Assembly: GCF_000003605.2 (NCBI RefSeq)
Contig: NW_003130236.1
Location: 1-27,148 of the forward strand
DNA: 27,148 nucleotides
Direction: 5' to 3'
Source: Saccoglossus kowalevskii
Taxonomy: Eukaryota; Hemichordata; Enteropneusta; Harrimaniidae
Shown: piece after piece, positions 10,025-20,207 of the stretch
How positions within the stretch are numbered: position 1 is the stretch's first letter
Layout of the letters: each line of letters starts with the position of its first letter
Position numbers and translations under genes: made by a program
Notes under the pieces: model-generated
What the model was told of the DNA's origin: nothing
Seen by the model: the letters and a program-made list of their open reading frames with translations, nothing else
The model's database searches: none

Positions 10025-10942
10025 CACATGTCAACATACATGTTCATCTCAATGCACGCCAGGCATCTACATCTACACTGTTAGCGTGCATGGCTTGCAT
10101 TGGTGTAAACAAATCCATGTGTATCACATGTCAACATACATGTTTACATCCGTGCAATCCAGGCTTCTACATGTACACTGTTGGTGTGCATAGATTGCAT
10201 TGGTGCAAACAAATCCATGTGCATCACATGTCAACATACATGTTTACATCCATGCAAGCCAAGCTTCAACATATACACTGTTGGTGTGCATAGATTGCGT
10301 TGGTGCAAACAAATGCTTGTGTATCACATGGCAACATACATGTTCATCTCAATGCACGCCAGGCTTCTACATCTACACTGTTAGCGTGCATGGCTTGCAT
10401 TGGTGTAAAAAAATTCATATGTATCACATGTCAACATACATTTTCACCTCAATGCCAGCCAGGCTTCTACAAGTACACTGTTGGTGTGCATGCCCAGCAT
10501 TGGTGTAAACAACTCTTCGTGCATGGTTATATCTCATGTCAACATACATGTTTACACCAATGCAAGCCAAGCTGCTACATGTGCACTGTTGGTGTACATT
10601 CACCTGTTTGGCTTGTCATTGTGCAAAACAAAAAGCATGTGTATCACATGTCACATACATGTTTACATCCGTGCAACCCAAGCTTCAACATGTACACTGT
10701 TGGTGTGCATAATTGCATTGGTGCAAACAAATCCATGTGCATCACATGTCACATACATGTTCATCTCAATGCACGCCAGGCATCTACATCTACACTGTTA
10801 GCGAGCATGGCCTTGCATTGGTGTAAACAAATCCATGTGTTTCACATGTCAACATACATGTTTACATCCATGCAAGTCAAGCTTCTACATGTACCCTGTT
10901 GGTGTGCATGGATTGCATTGGTTCAAACAAATCCATGTGTAT
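10025..10942 (+). repeat. J-containing block, 2,340-bp offset partner of 12,365
   Basis: Monomers start at 10,025, 10,125, 10,225, 10,325, 10,425, 10,533, 10,645, 10,743 and 10,843, with tails B, A, A', B, J, C, A, B, W. Boundaries match 12,365-13,183 at offset 2,340, with a local 2-bp disturbance. Within 10,620-10,812 there are several small indels (GCAAAACAAAAAGC, CACATGTCACATAC twice, GCATAATTGC, GGCCTTGC), none of which occur in the partner copy. Confidence 0.87.
10425..10532 (+). repeat. J monomer (108 bp), copy 3
   Basis: Second J lineage (ACATTTTCACC body). It is preceded by a B monomer whose tail reads GTAAAAAAATTCATATG, a marker shared with the copies at 12,765 and 14,495. Confidence 0.88.
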
Positions 10943-11853
10943 CACATGTCAACATACATGTTTACATCCATGCAAGCCATGCTTCTACATGTACACTGTT
11001 CGTGTGCATGGATTGCATTGGTGTAAACAAATCCATGGTTATCACATGTCAACATACATGTTTACATACATGCAAACCATGCTTCTACATGTGCACTGTT
11101 GGTGTACATTCACCTGATTGGCTTGCCACAAATCCATGTGTATCACATGTCAACATACATGTTAACACCAATGCAAGCCAAGGTTCTACATGTACACTGT
11201 TGGTGTGCATATATTGCATTGATGCAAACAAATCCATGTGCACCACATGTCAATATACATGTTCACCTCAATGCAAGCCAGGCTTCTACATCTACACTGT
11301 TCGCGTGCATGGCTTGCATTGTTGTAAACAAATCCATGTGTATCACATGTCAACATACATGTTTACATCCATGCAAGCCAGGCTTCTACATGTACACTGT
11401 TGGTGTACATTCAACTGTTTGGCTTGCCATTGTGCAAACAAAAGCATGTGTGTCACATGTCAACATACATGTTTACATCCATGCAATCCAAGGTTCTACA
11501 TGTACACTGTTGGTGTGCATAGATTGCATTGGTGCAAACAAATCCATGTGCATCACATGTCAACATACATGTTCATCTCAATGCACGCCAGGCATCTACA
11601 TCTACACTGTTAGCGTGCATGGCTTGCATTGGTGTAAACAAATCCATGTGTATCACATGTCAACATACATGTTTACATCCGTGCAATCCAGGCTTCTACA
11701 TGTACACTGTTGGTGTGCATAGATTGCATTGGTGCAAACAAATCCATGTGCATCACATGTCAACATACATGTTTACATCCATGCAAGCCAAGCTTCAACA
11801 TGTACATTGTTGGTGTGCATAGATTGCGTTGGTGCAAACAAATCCATGGTTAT
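10943..11853 (+). repeat. Octamer HOR copy (811 bp from 11,043)
   Basis: After a B monomer at 10,943, the unit from 11,043 has tails D, E, B, C, A, B, A, A'/W with boundaries 11,144, 11,244, 11,344, 11,454, 11,554, 11,654, 11,754 and 11,854. The next octamer (11,854-12,664) repeats all boundaries at offset 811. This is the clearest two-copy tandem of the octamer. Confidence 0.87.
11754..11853 (+). repeat. Chimeric monomer (A' tail start, W tail end)
   Basis: The tail starts AGATTGCGTTGGTGC, as in A' monomers that normally end AAATGCTTGTGTATCAC. Here it ends CAAATCCATGGTTATCAC, as in W/B monomers that precede D. The switch is at about 11,830-11,845 and accounts for the joining of two octamers. 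Confidence 0.8.
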
Positions 11854-13082
11854 CACATGTCAACATACATGTTTACATCCATGCAAACAATGCTTCTACA
11901 TGTGCACTGTTGGTGTACATTCACCTGATTGGCTTGCCACAAATCCATGTGTATCACATGTCAACATACATGTTAACATCAATGCAAGCCAAGGTTCTCC
12001 ATGTACACTGTTGGTGTGCATATATTGCATTGATGCAAACTAATCCATGTGCACCACATGTCAACATATATGTACACCTCAATGCAAGCCAGGCTTCTAC
12101 ATCTACACTGTTAGCGTGCATGGCTTGCATTGGTGTAAACAAATCCTTGTGTATCACATGTCAACATACATGTTTACATCCATGCAAGCCAGGCTTCTAC
12201 ATGTACACTGTTGGTGTACATTCAACTGTTTGGCTTGCCATTGTGCCAACAAAAGCATGTGTATCACATGTCAACATACATGTTAACATCAATGCAAGCC
12301 AAGGTTCTACATGTACACTGTTGGTGTGCATAGATTGCATTGGTGCAAACAAATCCATGTACATCACATGTCAACATACATGTTCATCTCAATGCACGCC
12401 AGGCATCTACATCTACACTGTTAGCGTGCATGGCTTGCATTGGTGTAAACAAATCCATGTGTATCACATGTCAACATACATGTTTACATCCGTGCAATCC
12501 AGGCTTCTACATGTACACTGTTGGTGTGCATAGATTGCATTGGTGCAAACAAATCCATGTGCATCACATGTCAACATACATGTTTACATCCATGCAAGCC
12601 AAGCTTCAACATGTACACTGTTGGTGTGCATAGATTGCGTTGGTGCAAACAAATGCTTGTGTATTACATGGCAACATACATGTTCATCTCAATGCACGCC
12701 AGGCTTCTACATCTACACTGTTAGCGTGCATGGCTTGCATTGGTGTAAAAAAATTCATATGTATCACATGTCAACATACATTTTCACCTCAATGCCAGCC
12801 AGGCTTCTACAAGTACACTGTTGGTGTGCATGCCCAGCATTGGTGTAAACAACTCTTCGTGCATGGTTATATCTCATGTCAACATACATGTTTACACCAA
12901 TGCAAGCCAAGCTGCTACATGTGCACTGTTGGTGTACATTCACCTGTTTGGCTTGTCATTGTGCAAACAAAAGCATGTGTATCACATGTCAACATACATG
13001 TTTACATCCGTGCAAGCCAAGCTTCAACATGTACACTGTTGGTGTGCATAGATTGCATTGGTGCAAACAAATCCATGTGCAT
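11854..13082 (+). repeat. 1,730-bp duplication, left copy
   Basis: Tails D, E, B, C, A, B, A, A', B, J, C, A with boundaries 11,955 to 13,083 recur at 13,685 to 14,813, offset exactly 1,730 at every boundary. The left copy has a premature variant in the E monomer (AAACTAATCC near 12,040) not seen in the right copy. Constant spacing over 12 monomers implies a recent event. Confidence 0.9.
12765..12872 (+). repeat. J monomer (108 bp), copy 4
   Basis: Second J lineage, 2,340 bp after copy 3 and 1,730 bp before copy 5. The flanking monomer order is the same on both sides. Confidence 0.88.
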
Positions 13083-13583
13083 CACATGTCAACATACATG
13101 TTCATCTCAATGCACGCCAGGCATCTACATCTACACTGTTAGCGAGCATGGCTTGCATTGGTGTAAACAAATCCATGTGTTTCACATGTAAACATACATG
13201 TTTACATCCATGCAAGCCAAGCTTCTACATGTACACTGTTCGTGTGCATGGCTTGCAATGGTATAAGCAAATCCATGGTTATCACATGTCAACATACATG
13301 TTTACATCCATGCAAACCATCCTTCTACATGTGCACTGTTGGTGTACATTCATCTGATTGGCTTGCCACAAATCCATGTGTATCACATGTCAACATACAT
13401 GTTAACATCAATGCAAGCCAAGGTTCTACATGTACCCTGTTGGTGTGCATGGATTGCATTGGTTCAAACAAATCCATGTGTATCACATGTCAACATACAT
13501 GTTTACATCCATGCAAGCCATGCTTCTACATGTACACTGTTCGTGTGCATGGCTTGCATTGGTGGAAACAAATCCATGGTTAT
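13083..13583 (+). repeat. Spacer between 1,730-bp copies: B-B-D-W-B
   Basis: Monomers start at 13,083, 13,183, 13,283, 13,384 and 13,484. The order B-D-W-B is the 301-bp trimer seen at 4,322-4,923. The monomer at 13,183 has CACATGTAAAC instead of CACATGTCAAC. Nothing but satellite is present. Confidence 0.85.
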
Positions 13584-14812
13584 CACATGTCAACATACAT
13601 GTTTACATCCATGCAAACAATTCTTCTACATGTGCACTGTTGGTGTACATTCACCTGATTGGCTTGCCACAAATCCATGTGTATCACATGTCAACATACA
13701 TGTTGACATCAATGCAAGCCAAGGTTCTACATGTACACTGTTGGTGTGCATATATTGCATTGATGCAAACAAATCCATGTGCACCACATGTCAACCTACA
13801 TGTACACCTCAATGCAAGCCAGGCTTCTACATCTACACTGTTAGCGTGCATGGCTTGCATTGGTGTAAACAAATCCATGTGTATCACATGTTGACATACA
13901 TGTTTACATCCATGCAAGCCAGGCTTCTACATGTACACTGTTGGTGTACATTCAACTGTTTGGCTTGCCATTGTGCCAACAAAAGCATGTGTATCACATG
14001 TCAACATACATGTTAACATCAATGCAAGCCAAGGTTCTACATGTACACTGTTGGTGTGCATAGATTGCATTGGTGCAAACAAATCCATGTGCATCACATG
14101 TCAACATACATGTTCATCTCAATGCACGCCAGGCATCTACATCTACACTGTTAGCGTGCATGGCTTTCATTGGTGTAAACAAATCCATGTGTATCACATG
14201 TCAACATACATGTTTACATCCATGCAATCAAGGCTTCTACATGTACACTGTTGGTGTGCATAGATTGCATTGGTGCAAACAAATCCATGTGCATCACATG
14301 TCAACATACATGTTTACATCCATGCAAGCCAAGCTTCAACATGTACACTGTTGGTGTGCATAGATTGCGTTGGTGCAAACAAATGCTTGTGTATCACATG
14401 GCAACATACATGTTCATCTCAATGCACGCCAGGCTTCTACGTCTACACTGTTAGCGTGCATGGCTTGCATTGGTGTAAAAAAATTCATATGTATCACATG
14501 TCAACATACATTTTCACCTCAATGCCAGCCAGGCTTCTACAAGTACACTGTTGGTGTGCATGCCCAGCATTGGTGTAAACAACTCTTCGTGCATGGTTAT
14601 ATCTCATGTCAACATACATGTTTACACCAATGCAAGCCAAGCTGCTACATGTGCACTGTTGGTGTACATTCACCTGTTTGGCTTGTCATTGTGCAAACAA
14701 AAGCATGTGTATCACATGTCAACATACATGTTTACATCCGTGCAAGCCAAGCTTCAACATGTACACTGTTGGTGTGCATAGATTGCATTGGTGCAAACAA
14801 ATCCATGTGTAT
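13584..14812 (+). repeat. 1,730-bp duplication, right copy
   Basis: Colinear with 11,854-13,082 at every boundary. Private changes include TGTTGACATC at about 13,701 (which makes the anchor an 8+2+8 inverted repeat) and CACATGTTGACAT at 13,885. After 14,812 the array changes to M2-like order. Confidence 0.9.
14495..14602 (+). repeat. J monomer (108 bp), copy 5
   Basis: Second J lineage, colinear with copy 4 at an offset of 1,730 bp. It is followed by C and A monomers, after which the array switches to M2-like order. Confidence 0.88.
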
Positions 14813-15718
14813 CACATGTCAACATACATGTTCATTTCAATGCACGCCAGGCTTCTACATCTACACTGTTAGCGTGCATGGCTTGCATTGGTGTAAACAC
14901 ATCCATGTGTATCACATGTCAACATACATGTTTATATCCATGCAAGACAAGCTTCTACATGTACCCTGTTGGTGTGTATGGATTGCATTGGTTCAAACAA
15001 ATCCATGTGTATCACATGTCAACATACATGTTTAGATCCATGCAAGCCATGCTTCTACATGTGCACTGTTGGTGTACATTCACCTGATTGGCTTGCCACA
15101 AATCCATGTCTATCACATGTCAACATACATGTTAACATCAATGCAAGCCAAGGTTCTACATGTACACTGTTGGTGTGCATATATTGCATTGATGCAAACA
15201 AATCCATTTGCATCACATGTCAACATACATGTTCATCTCAATGCACGCCAGGCTTCTACATCTACACTGTTAGCGTGCATGGCTTGCATTGGTGTAAACA
15301 CATCCATGTGTATCACATGTCAACATACATGTTTATATAAATCCATGCAAGACAAGCTTCTACATGTACCCTGTTGGTGTGTATGGATTGCATTGGTTCA
15401 AACTAATCCATGTGTATCACATGTCAACATACATGTTTAGATCCGTGCAAGCCATGCTTCTACATGTGCACTGTTGGTGTACATTCACCTGATTGGCTTG
15501 CCACAAATCCATGTCTATCACATGTCAACATACATGTTAACATCAATGCAAGCCAAGGTTCTACATGTACACTGTTGGTGTGCATATATTGCATTGATGC
15601 AAACAAATCCATTTGCATCACATGTCAAGATACATGTTCACCTCAATGCAAGCCAGGCTTCTACATCTACACTGTTAGCGTGCATGGCTTACATTGGTGT
15701 AAACAATTCCATGTGTTT
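14813..15718 (+). repeat. M2-like block with tandem W-D-E-B quartet (~405 bp)
   Basis: Following a B monomer (14,813), tails W, D, E, B occupy 14,913-15,313 (401 bp) and again 15,314-15,718 (405 bp). The second quartet has a 4-bp insertion at about 15,337-15,340 (TTTATATAAATCC for TTTATATCC). The same insertion occurs at about 19,006-19,010 in M2 copy b. That shows direct common descent of the second quartet and 18,983-19,389. Confidence 0.88.
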
Positions 15719-16735
15719 CACATGTCAACATACAAGTTTATATCCATGCAAGCCAAGCTTCAATATGTACACTGTTGGTGTGCATGGCTTGCATTTGTGT
15801 AATCAAATCCATATGTATCACATGTCAACATACATGTTTACATCCATGCATACCATGCTTCTACATGTGCACTGTTGGTGTACATTCACCTGTTTGGCTT
15901 TCCAGTGTGCAAATAAATCCATTTATATCACATGTCAACATACATGTTAAAATCAATACAAGTCAAGCTTCTACATGTACACTGTTGGTGTACATTCACT
16001 TGTTTGGCTTGTCATTGTGCAAACAAAAGCATTTCTATCACATGTCAACATACATGTTTATGTCCATGCAAGCCAGGCTTCTACATGTACACTGTTGGTG
16101 CATGGTTTTCATTGGTGTAAACAAATTCATGTGTTCACATGTCAACATACATGTTTACATCCATGCAAGCCAAGCTTCTACTTGTACTCTGTCAGTGTGC
16201 ATGATATGCATTGGTGTAAACCAATCCATGTGTATTACATGTCAACATACATGTTTACATCCATGCAAGCCAAGCTTCTACATGTACACTGTTGGTGTGC
16301 ATGGTTTTTATTGGTGTACACAAATCCATGTGTATCACATGTCAACATACACGTTTACATCCATGCAAGCCAAGCTTGTACATGTACTCTGTTGATGTGC
16401 ATAGATTGCATTGGTGCAAACAAATCCATGTGTATCACATGTCAACATACATGTTCACATCAATACAAGCCAGGCTTCTACATGTACACTGTTGGTTTGC
16501 ATGATTTGCTTTGGTGTAAACAAATCCAAGTGCATCACATGTCAACATACATGTTCATCTCAATGCACGCCAGGCATCTACATCTACACTGTTGGTGTGC
16601 ATGGTTTTTATTGGTGTACACAAATCCATGTGTATCACATGTCAACATGCATGTTTACATCCATGCAAGCCAAGCTTCTACATGTACACTGTTGGTGTGC
16701 ATAGATTTTATTGGTTCAAACAAATCAATGTGTAT
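15719..16735 (+). repeat. Module M1, copy d (internal part)
   Basis: Tails N, C, C, G, H, F, A, I, F, T with boundaries 15,819, 15,929, 16,039, 16,136, 16,236, 16,336, 16,436, 16,536, 16,636 and 16,736. Relative to copy a it lacks the W'-C-F' start and the B monomer between A and I. The T tail at the end (AGATTTTATTGGTTC) otherwise occurs only near 1,848. Confidence 0.87.
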
Positions 16736-17546
16736 CACATGTCAACATACATGTTTACATCCATGCAATCCAAGCTTCTACATGTACACTGTTGGTGTGC
16801 ATGGATTGCATTGGTTCAAGCAAATCCATGGTTATCACATGTCAACATACAAGTTTACATACATGCAAACCATGCTTCTACATGTGCACTGTTGGTGTAC
16901 ATTCACCTGATTGGCTTGCCACAAATCCATGTGTATCACATGTCAACATACATGTTAACATCAATGCAAGCCAAGGTTCTACATGTACACTGTTGGTGTG
17001 CATATATTGCATTGATGCAAACAAATCCATGTGCACCACATGTCAACATACATGTTCACCTCAATGCAAGCCAGGCTCCTACATCTACACTGTTAGCGTG
17101 CATGGCTTGCATTGGTGTAAACAAATCCATGTGTATCACATGTCAACATACATGTTTACATCCATGCAAGCCAGGCTTCTACATGTACACTGTTGGTGTA
17201 CATTTAACTGTTTGGCTTGCCATTGTGCAAACAAAAGCATGTGTGTCACATGTCAACATACATGTTTACATCCATGCAATCCAGGCTTCTACATGTACAC
17301 TGTTGGTGTGCATAGATTGCATTGGTGCAAACAAATCCATGTGTATCACATGTCAACATACATGTTAACATCAATGCAAGCCAAGGTTCTACATGTACAC
17401 TGTTGGTGTGCATAGATTGCATTGGTGCAAACAAATCCATGTGCATCACATGTCAACATACATGTTCATCTCAATGCACGCCAGGCATCTACATCTACAC
17501 TGTTAGCGAGCATGGCTTGCATTGGTGTAAACAAATCCATGTGTTT
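16736..17546 (+). repeat. 811-bp octamer, first of a tandem pair
   Basis: Tails W, D, E, B, C, A, A, B fill exactly 811 bp. The next 811 bp (17,547-18,357) repeat the first six monomers at the same offset. Shared private marks include ACAAGTTTA (D monomer), CAGGCTCCTACATC (B monomer) and TTTAACTG (C tail). Confidence 0.9.
17347..17446 (+). repeat. Chimeric monomer (E body with A tail)
   Basis: The body reads GTTAACATCAATGCAAGCC and AAGGTTCTACATG, normal for E monomers, but the tail is A (AGATTGCATTGGTGC). The same combination follows C at 5,234, 9,925, 12,265 and 13,995, so it is an established subtype. Here it is an extra A next to the usual A. Confidence 0.7.
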
Positions 17547-18357
17547 CACATGTCAACATACATGTTTACATCCATGCAAGCCAAGCTTCTACATGTACCC
17601 TGTTGGTGTGCATGGATTGCATTGGTTCAAACAAATCCATGGTTATCACATGTCAACATACAAGTTTATATACATGCAAACCATGCTTCTACATGTGCAC
17701 TGTTGGTGTACATTCACCTGATTGGCTTGCCACAAATCCATGTGTATCACATGTCAACATACATGTTAACATCAATGCAAGCCAAGGTTCTACATGTACA
17801 CTGTTGGTGTGCATATATTGCATTGATGCAAACAAATCCATGTGCACCACATGTCAACATACATGTTCACCTCAATGCAAGCCAGGCTCCTACATCTACA
17901 CTGTTAGCGTGCATGGCTTGCATTGGTGTAAACAAATCCATGTGTATCACATGTCAACATACATGTTTACATCCTTGCAAGCCAGGCTTCTACATGTACA
18001 CTGTTGGTGTACATTTAACTGTTTGGCTTGCCATTGTGCAAACAAAAGCATGTGTGTCACATGTCAACATACATGTTTACATCCATGCAATCCAGGCTTC
18101 TACATGTACACTGTTGGTGTGCATAGATTGCATTGGTGCAAACAAATCCATGTGCATCACATGTCAACATACATGTTCATCTCAATGCACGCCAGGCATC
18201 TACATCCACACTGTTAGCGAGCATGGCTTGCATTGGTGTAAACAAATCCATGTGTTTCACATGTCAACATACATGTTTACATCCATGCAAGCCAAGCTTC
18301 TACATGTACACTGTTCGTGTGCATGGCTTACAATGGTGTAAACAAATCCATATGTAT
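17547..18357 (+). repeat. 811-bp octamer, second of a tandem pair
   Basis: Tails W, D, E, B, C, A, B, B, again exactly 811 bp. Its boundaries 17,647-18,258 are also colinear with the left edge of the window (37-648). The ending pair B-B differs from the first copy's A-B. Confidence 0.9.
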
Positions 18358-18461
18358 CACATGTCAACATACATGTTTACATCCATGCAAGCCCATGGTT
18401 TTTACATGTGCACTGTTGGGTGTACATTCACCTGATTGGCTTGCCAAAAATCCATGTGTAT
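18358..18461 (+). repeat. 104-bp D monomer with multiple indels (module join)
   Basis: Extra bases occur at several sites: GCCCATGGTTTTTACATG, GTTGGGTGTAC, CCAAAAATCC, and CACACGTCAAACATAC just after the boundary. This single monomer joins the octamer pair to M2 copy b. Confidence 0.8.
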
Positions 18462-19389
18462 CACACGTCAAACATACATGTTCACATCAATACAAGCCAG
18501 GCTTCTACATGTACACTGTTGGTTTGCATGATTTGCTTTGGTGTAAACAAATCAATGTGTATAACATGTCAAACTACATGTCTACACCCATGCAAGCCAA
18601 GCTTCTACATGTACACTGTTGGTGTACATTCAATTGTTTGGCTTGCCATTGTGCAAACAAATCCATTTATATCACATGTCAACATACATGTTCACATCAA
18701 TGCAAGCCAAGCTTCTACATGTACACTGTTGGTGTACATTCACCTGTTTGGCTTGCCATTGTGCAAACAAAAGCATGTTTATCACATGTCAACATACATG
18801 TTTACTTCCATGCAAGCCAAGCTTCAACATGTACTCTGTTGGTGTGCATAGATTGCATTGGTGCAAACAAATCCATGTGTATCACATGTCAACATACATG
18901 TTCATTTCAATGCACGCCAGGCTTCTACATCTACACTGTTAGCGTGCATGGCTTGCATTGGTGTAAACACATCCATGTGTATCACATGTCAACATACATG
19001 TTTATATAAATCCATGCAAGACAAGCTTCTACATGTACCCTGTTGGTGTGTATGGATTGCATTGGTTCAAACAAATCCATGTGTATCACATGTCAACATA
19101 CATGTTTAGATCCATGCAAGCCATGCTTCTACATGTGCACTGTTGGTGTACATTCACCTGATTGGCTTGCCACAAATCCATGTCTATCACATGTCAACAT
19201 ACATGTTAACATCAATGCAAGCCAAGGTTCTACATGTACACTGTTGGTGTGCATATATTGCATTGATGCAAACAAATCCATTTGCATCACATGTCAAGAT
19301 ACATGTTTCACCTCAATGCAAGCCAGGCTTCTACATCTACACTGTTAGCGTGCATGGCTTTACATTGGTGTAAACAATTCCATGTGTTT
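18462..19389 (+). repeat. Module M2, copy b
   Basis: Tails I, C, C, A, B, W, D, E, B with boundaries 18,563, 18,673, 18,783, 18,883, 18,983, 19,087, 19,188, 19,288 and 19,390. The W monomer (18,983-19,086) is 104 bp because of the 4-bp insertion shared with 15,314-15,417. The final B monomer (19,288-19,389) has two extra T residues. Confidence 0.88.
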
Positions 19390-20207
19390 CACATGTCAAC
19401 ATACATGTTTACATCCATGCATACCATGCTTCTACATAGTGCACTGTTGGTGTACATTCACCTGTTTGGCTTTCCAATGTGCAAACAAATCCATTTATAT
19501 CACATGTCAAAATACATGTTAAAATCAATGCAAGTCAAGCTTCTACATGTACACTGTTGGTGTACATTCACTTGTTTGGCTTGCCATTGTGCAAACAAAA
19601 GCATTTCTATCACATGTCAACATACATGTTTACGTCCATGCAAGCCAGGCTTCTACATGTACACTGTTGGTGCATGGTTTTCATTGGTGTAAACAAATTC
19701 ATGTGTTCACATGTCAACATACATGTTTACATCCATGCAAAACAAGCTTCTACGTGTACTCTGTCGGTGTGCATGATATGCATTGGTGTAAACCAATCCA
19801 TGTGTATTACATGTCAACATACATGTTAACATCCATGCAAGCCAAGCTTCTACATGTACACTGTTGGTGTGCATGGTTTTTATTGGTGTAAACCAATCCA
19901 TGTGTATCACATGTCAACATACATGTTTACATCCATGCAAGCCAAGCTTGTACATGTACTCTGTTGGTGTGCATAGATTGCATTGGTGCAAACAAATCCA
20001 TGTGTATCACATGTCAACATACATGTTCATTTCAATGCACGCCAGGCTTCTACATCTACACTGTTAACGTGCATGGCTTGCATTGGTGTAAGCACATCTA
20101 AGTGTATCACATGTCAACATACATGTTCACATCAATACAAGCCAGGCTTCTACATGTACACTGTTGGTTTGCATGATATGCATTTATGTACACAAATCCA
20201 TGTGTTT
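19390..20207 (+). repeat. Module M1, copy e (internal part)
   Basis: Tails C, C, G, H, F, A, B, I/F. Relative to copies a, b and g, the N monomer and the monomer before it are fused or lost: the body at 19,390 (CCATGCATACCATGC) is the one that follows N elsewhere. The last monomer (20,108-20,207) starts with an I tail (GTTTGCATGATATGC) and ends F-like (TGTACACAAATCC). Confidence 0.85.
20108..20207 (+). repeat. Chimeric monomer (I tail start, F tail end)
   Basis: The body has the I form (TTCACATCAATACAAGCC). The tail begins GTTTGCATGATATGC and continues ATTTATGTACACAAATCC, ending GTTTCAC as before W monomers elsewhere. It mixes features of I, H, F and B neighbours and sits at the M1 to W-B-D-E join. 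Confidence 0.72.

Noticed and set aside
10300-11613. Long forward open frame of 437 codons, and similar frames of 200-410 codons (e.g. 12-1142, 17322-18341, 25620-26852), as Cys/His-rich protein genes
   Set aside because: They are translations of satellite DNA. All three forward frames are open over the same stretches, starts and stops fall at repeat-defined positions, 110-, 101- and 108-bp monomers shift the frame at will, and no promoter, splice context or known domain is seen.
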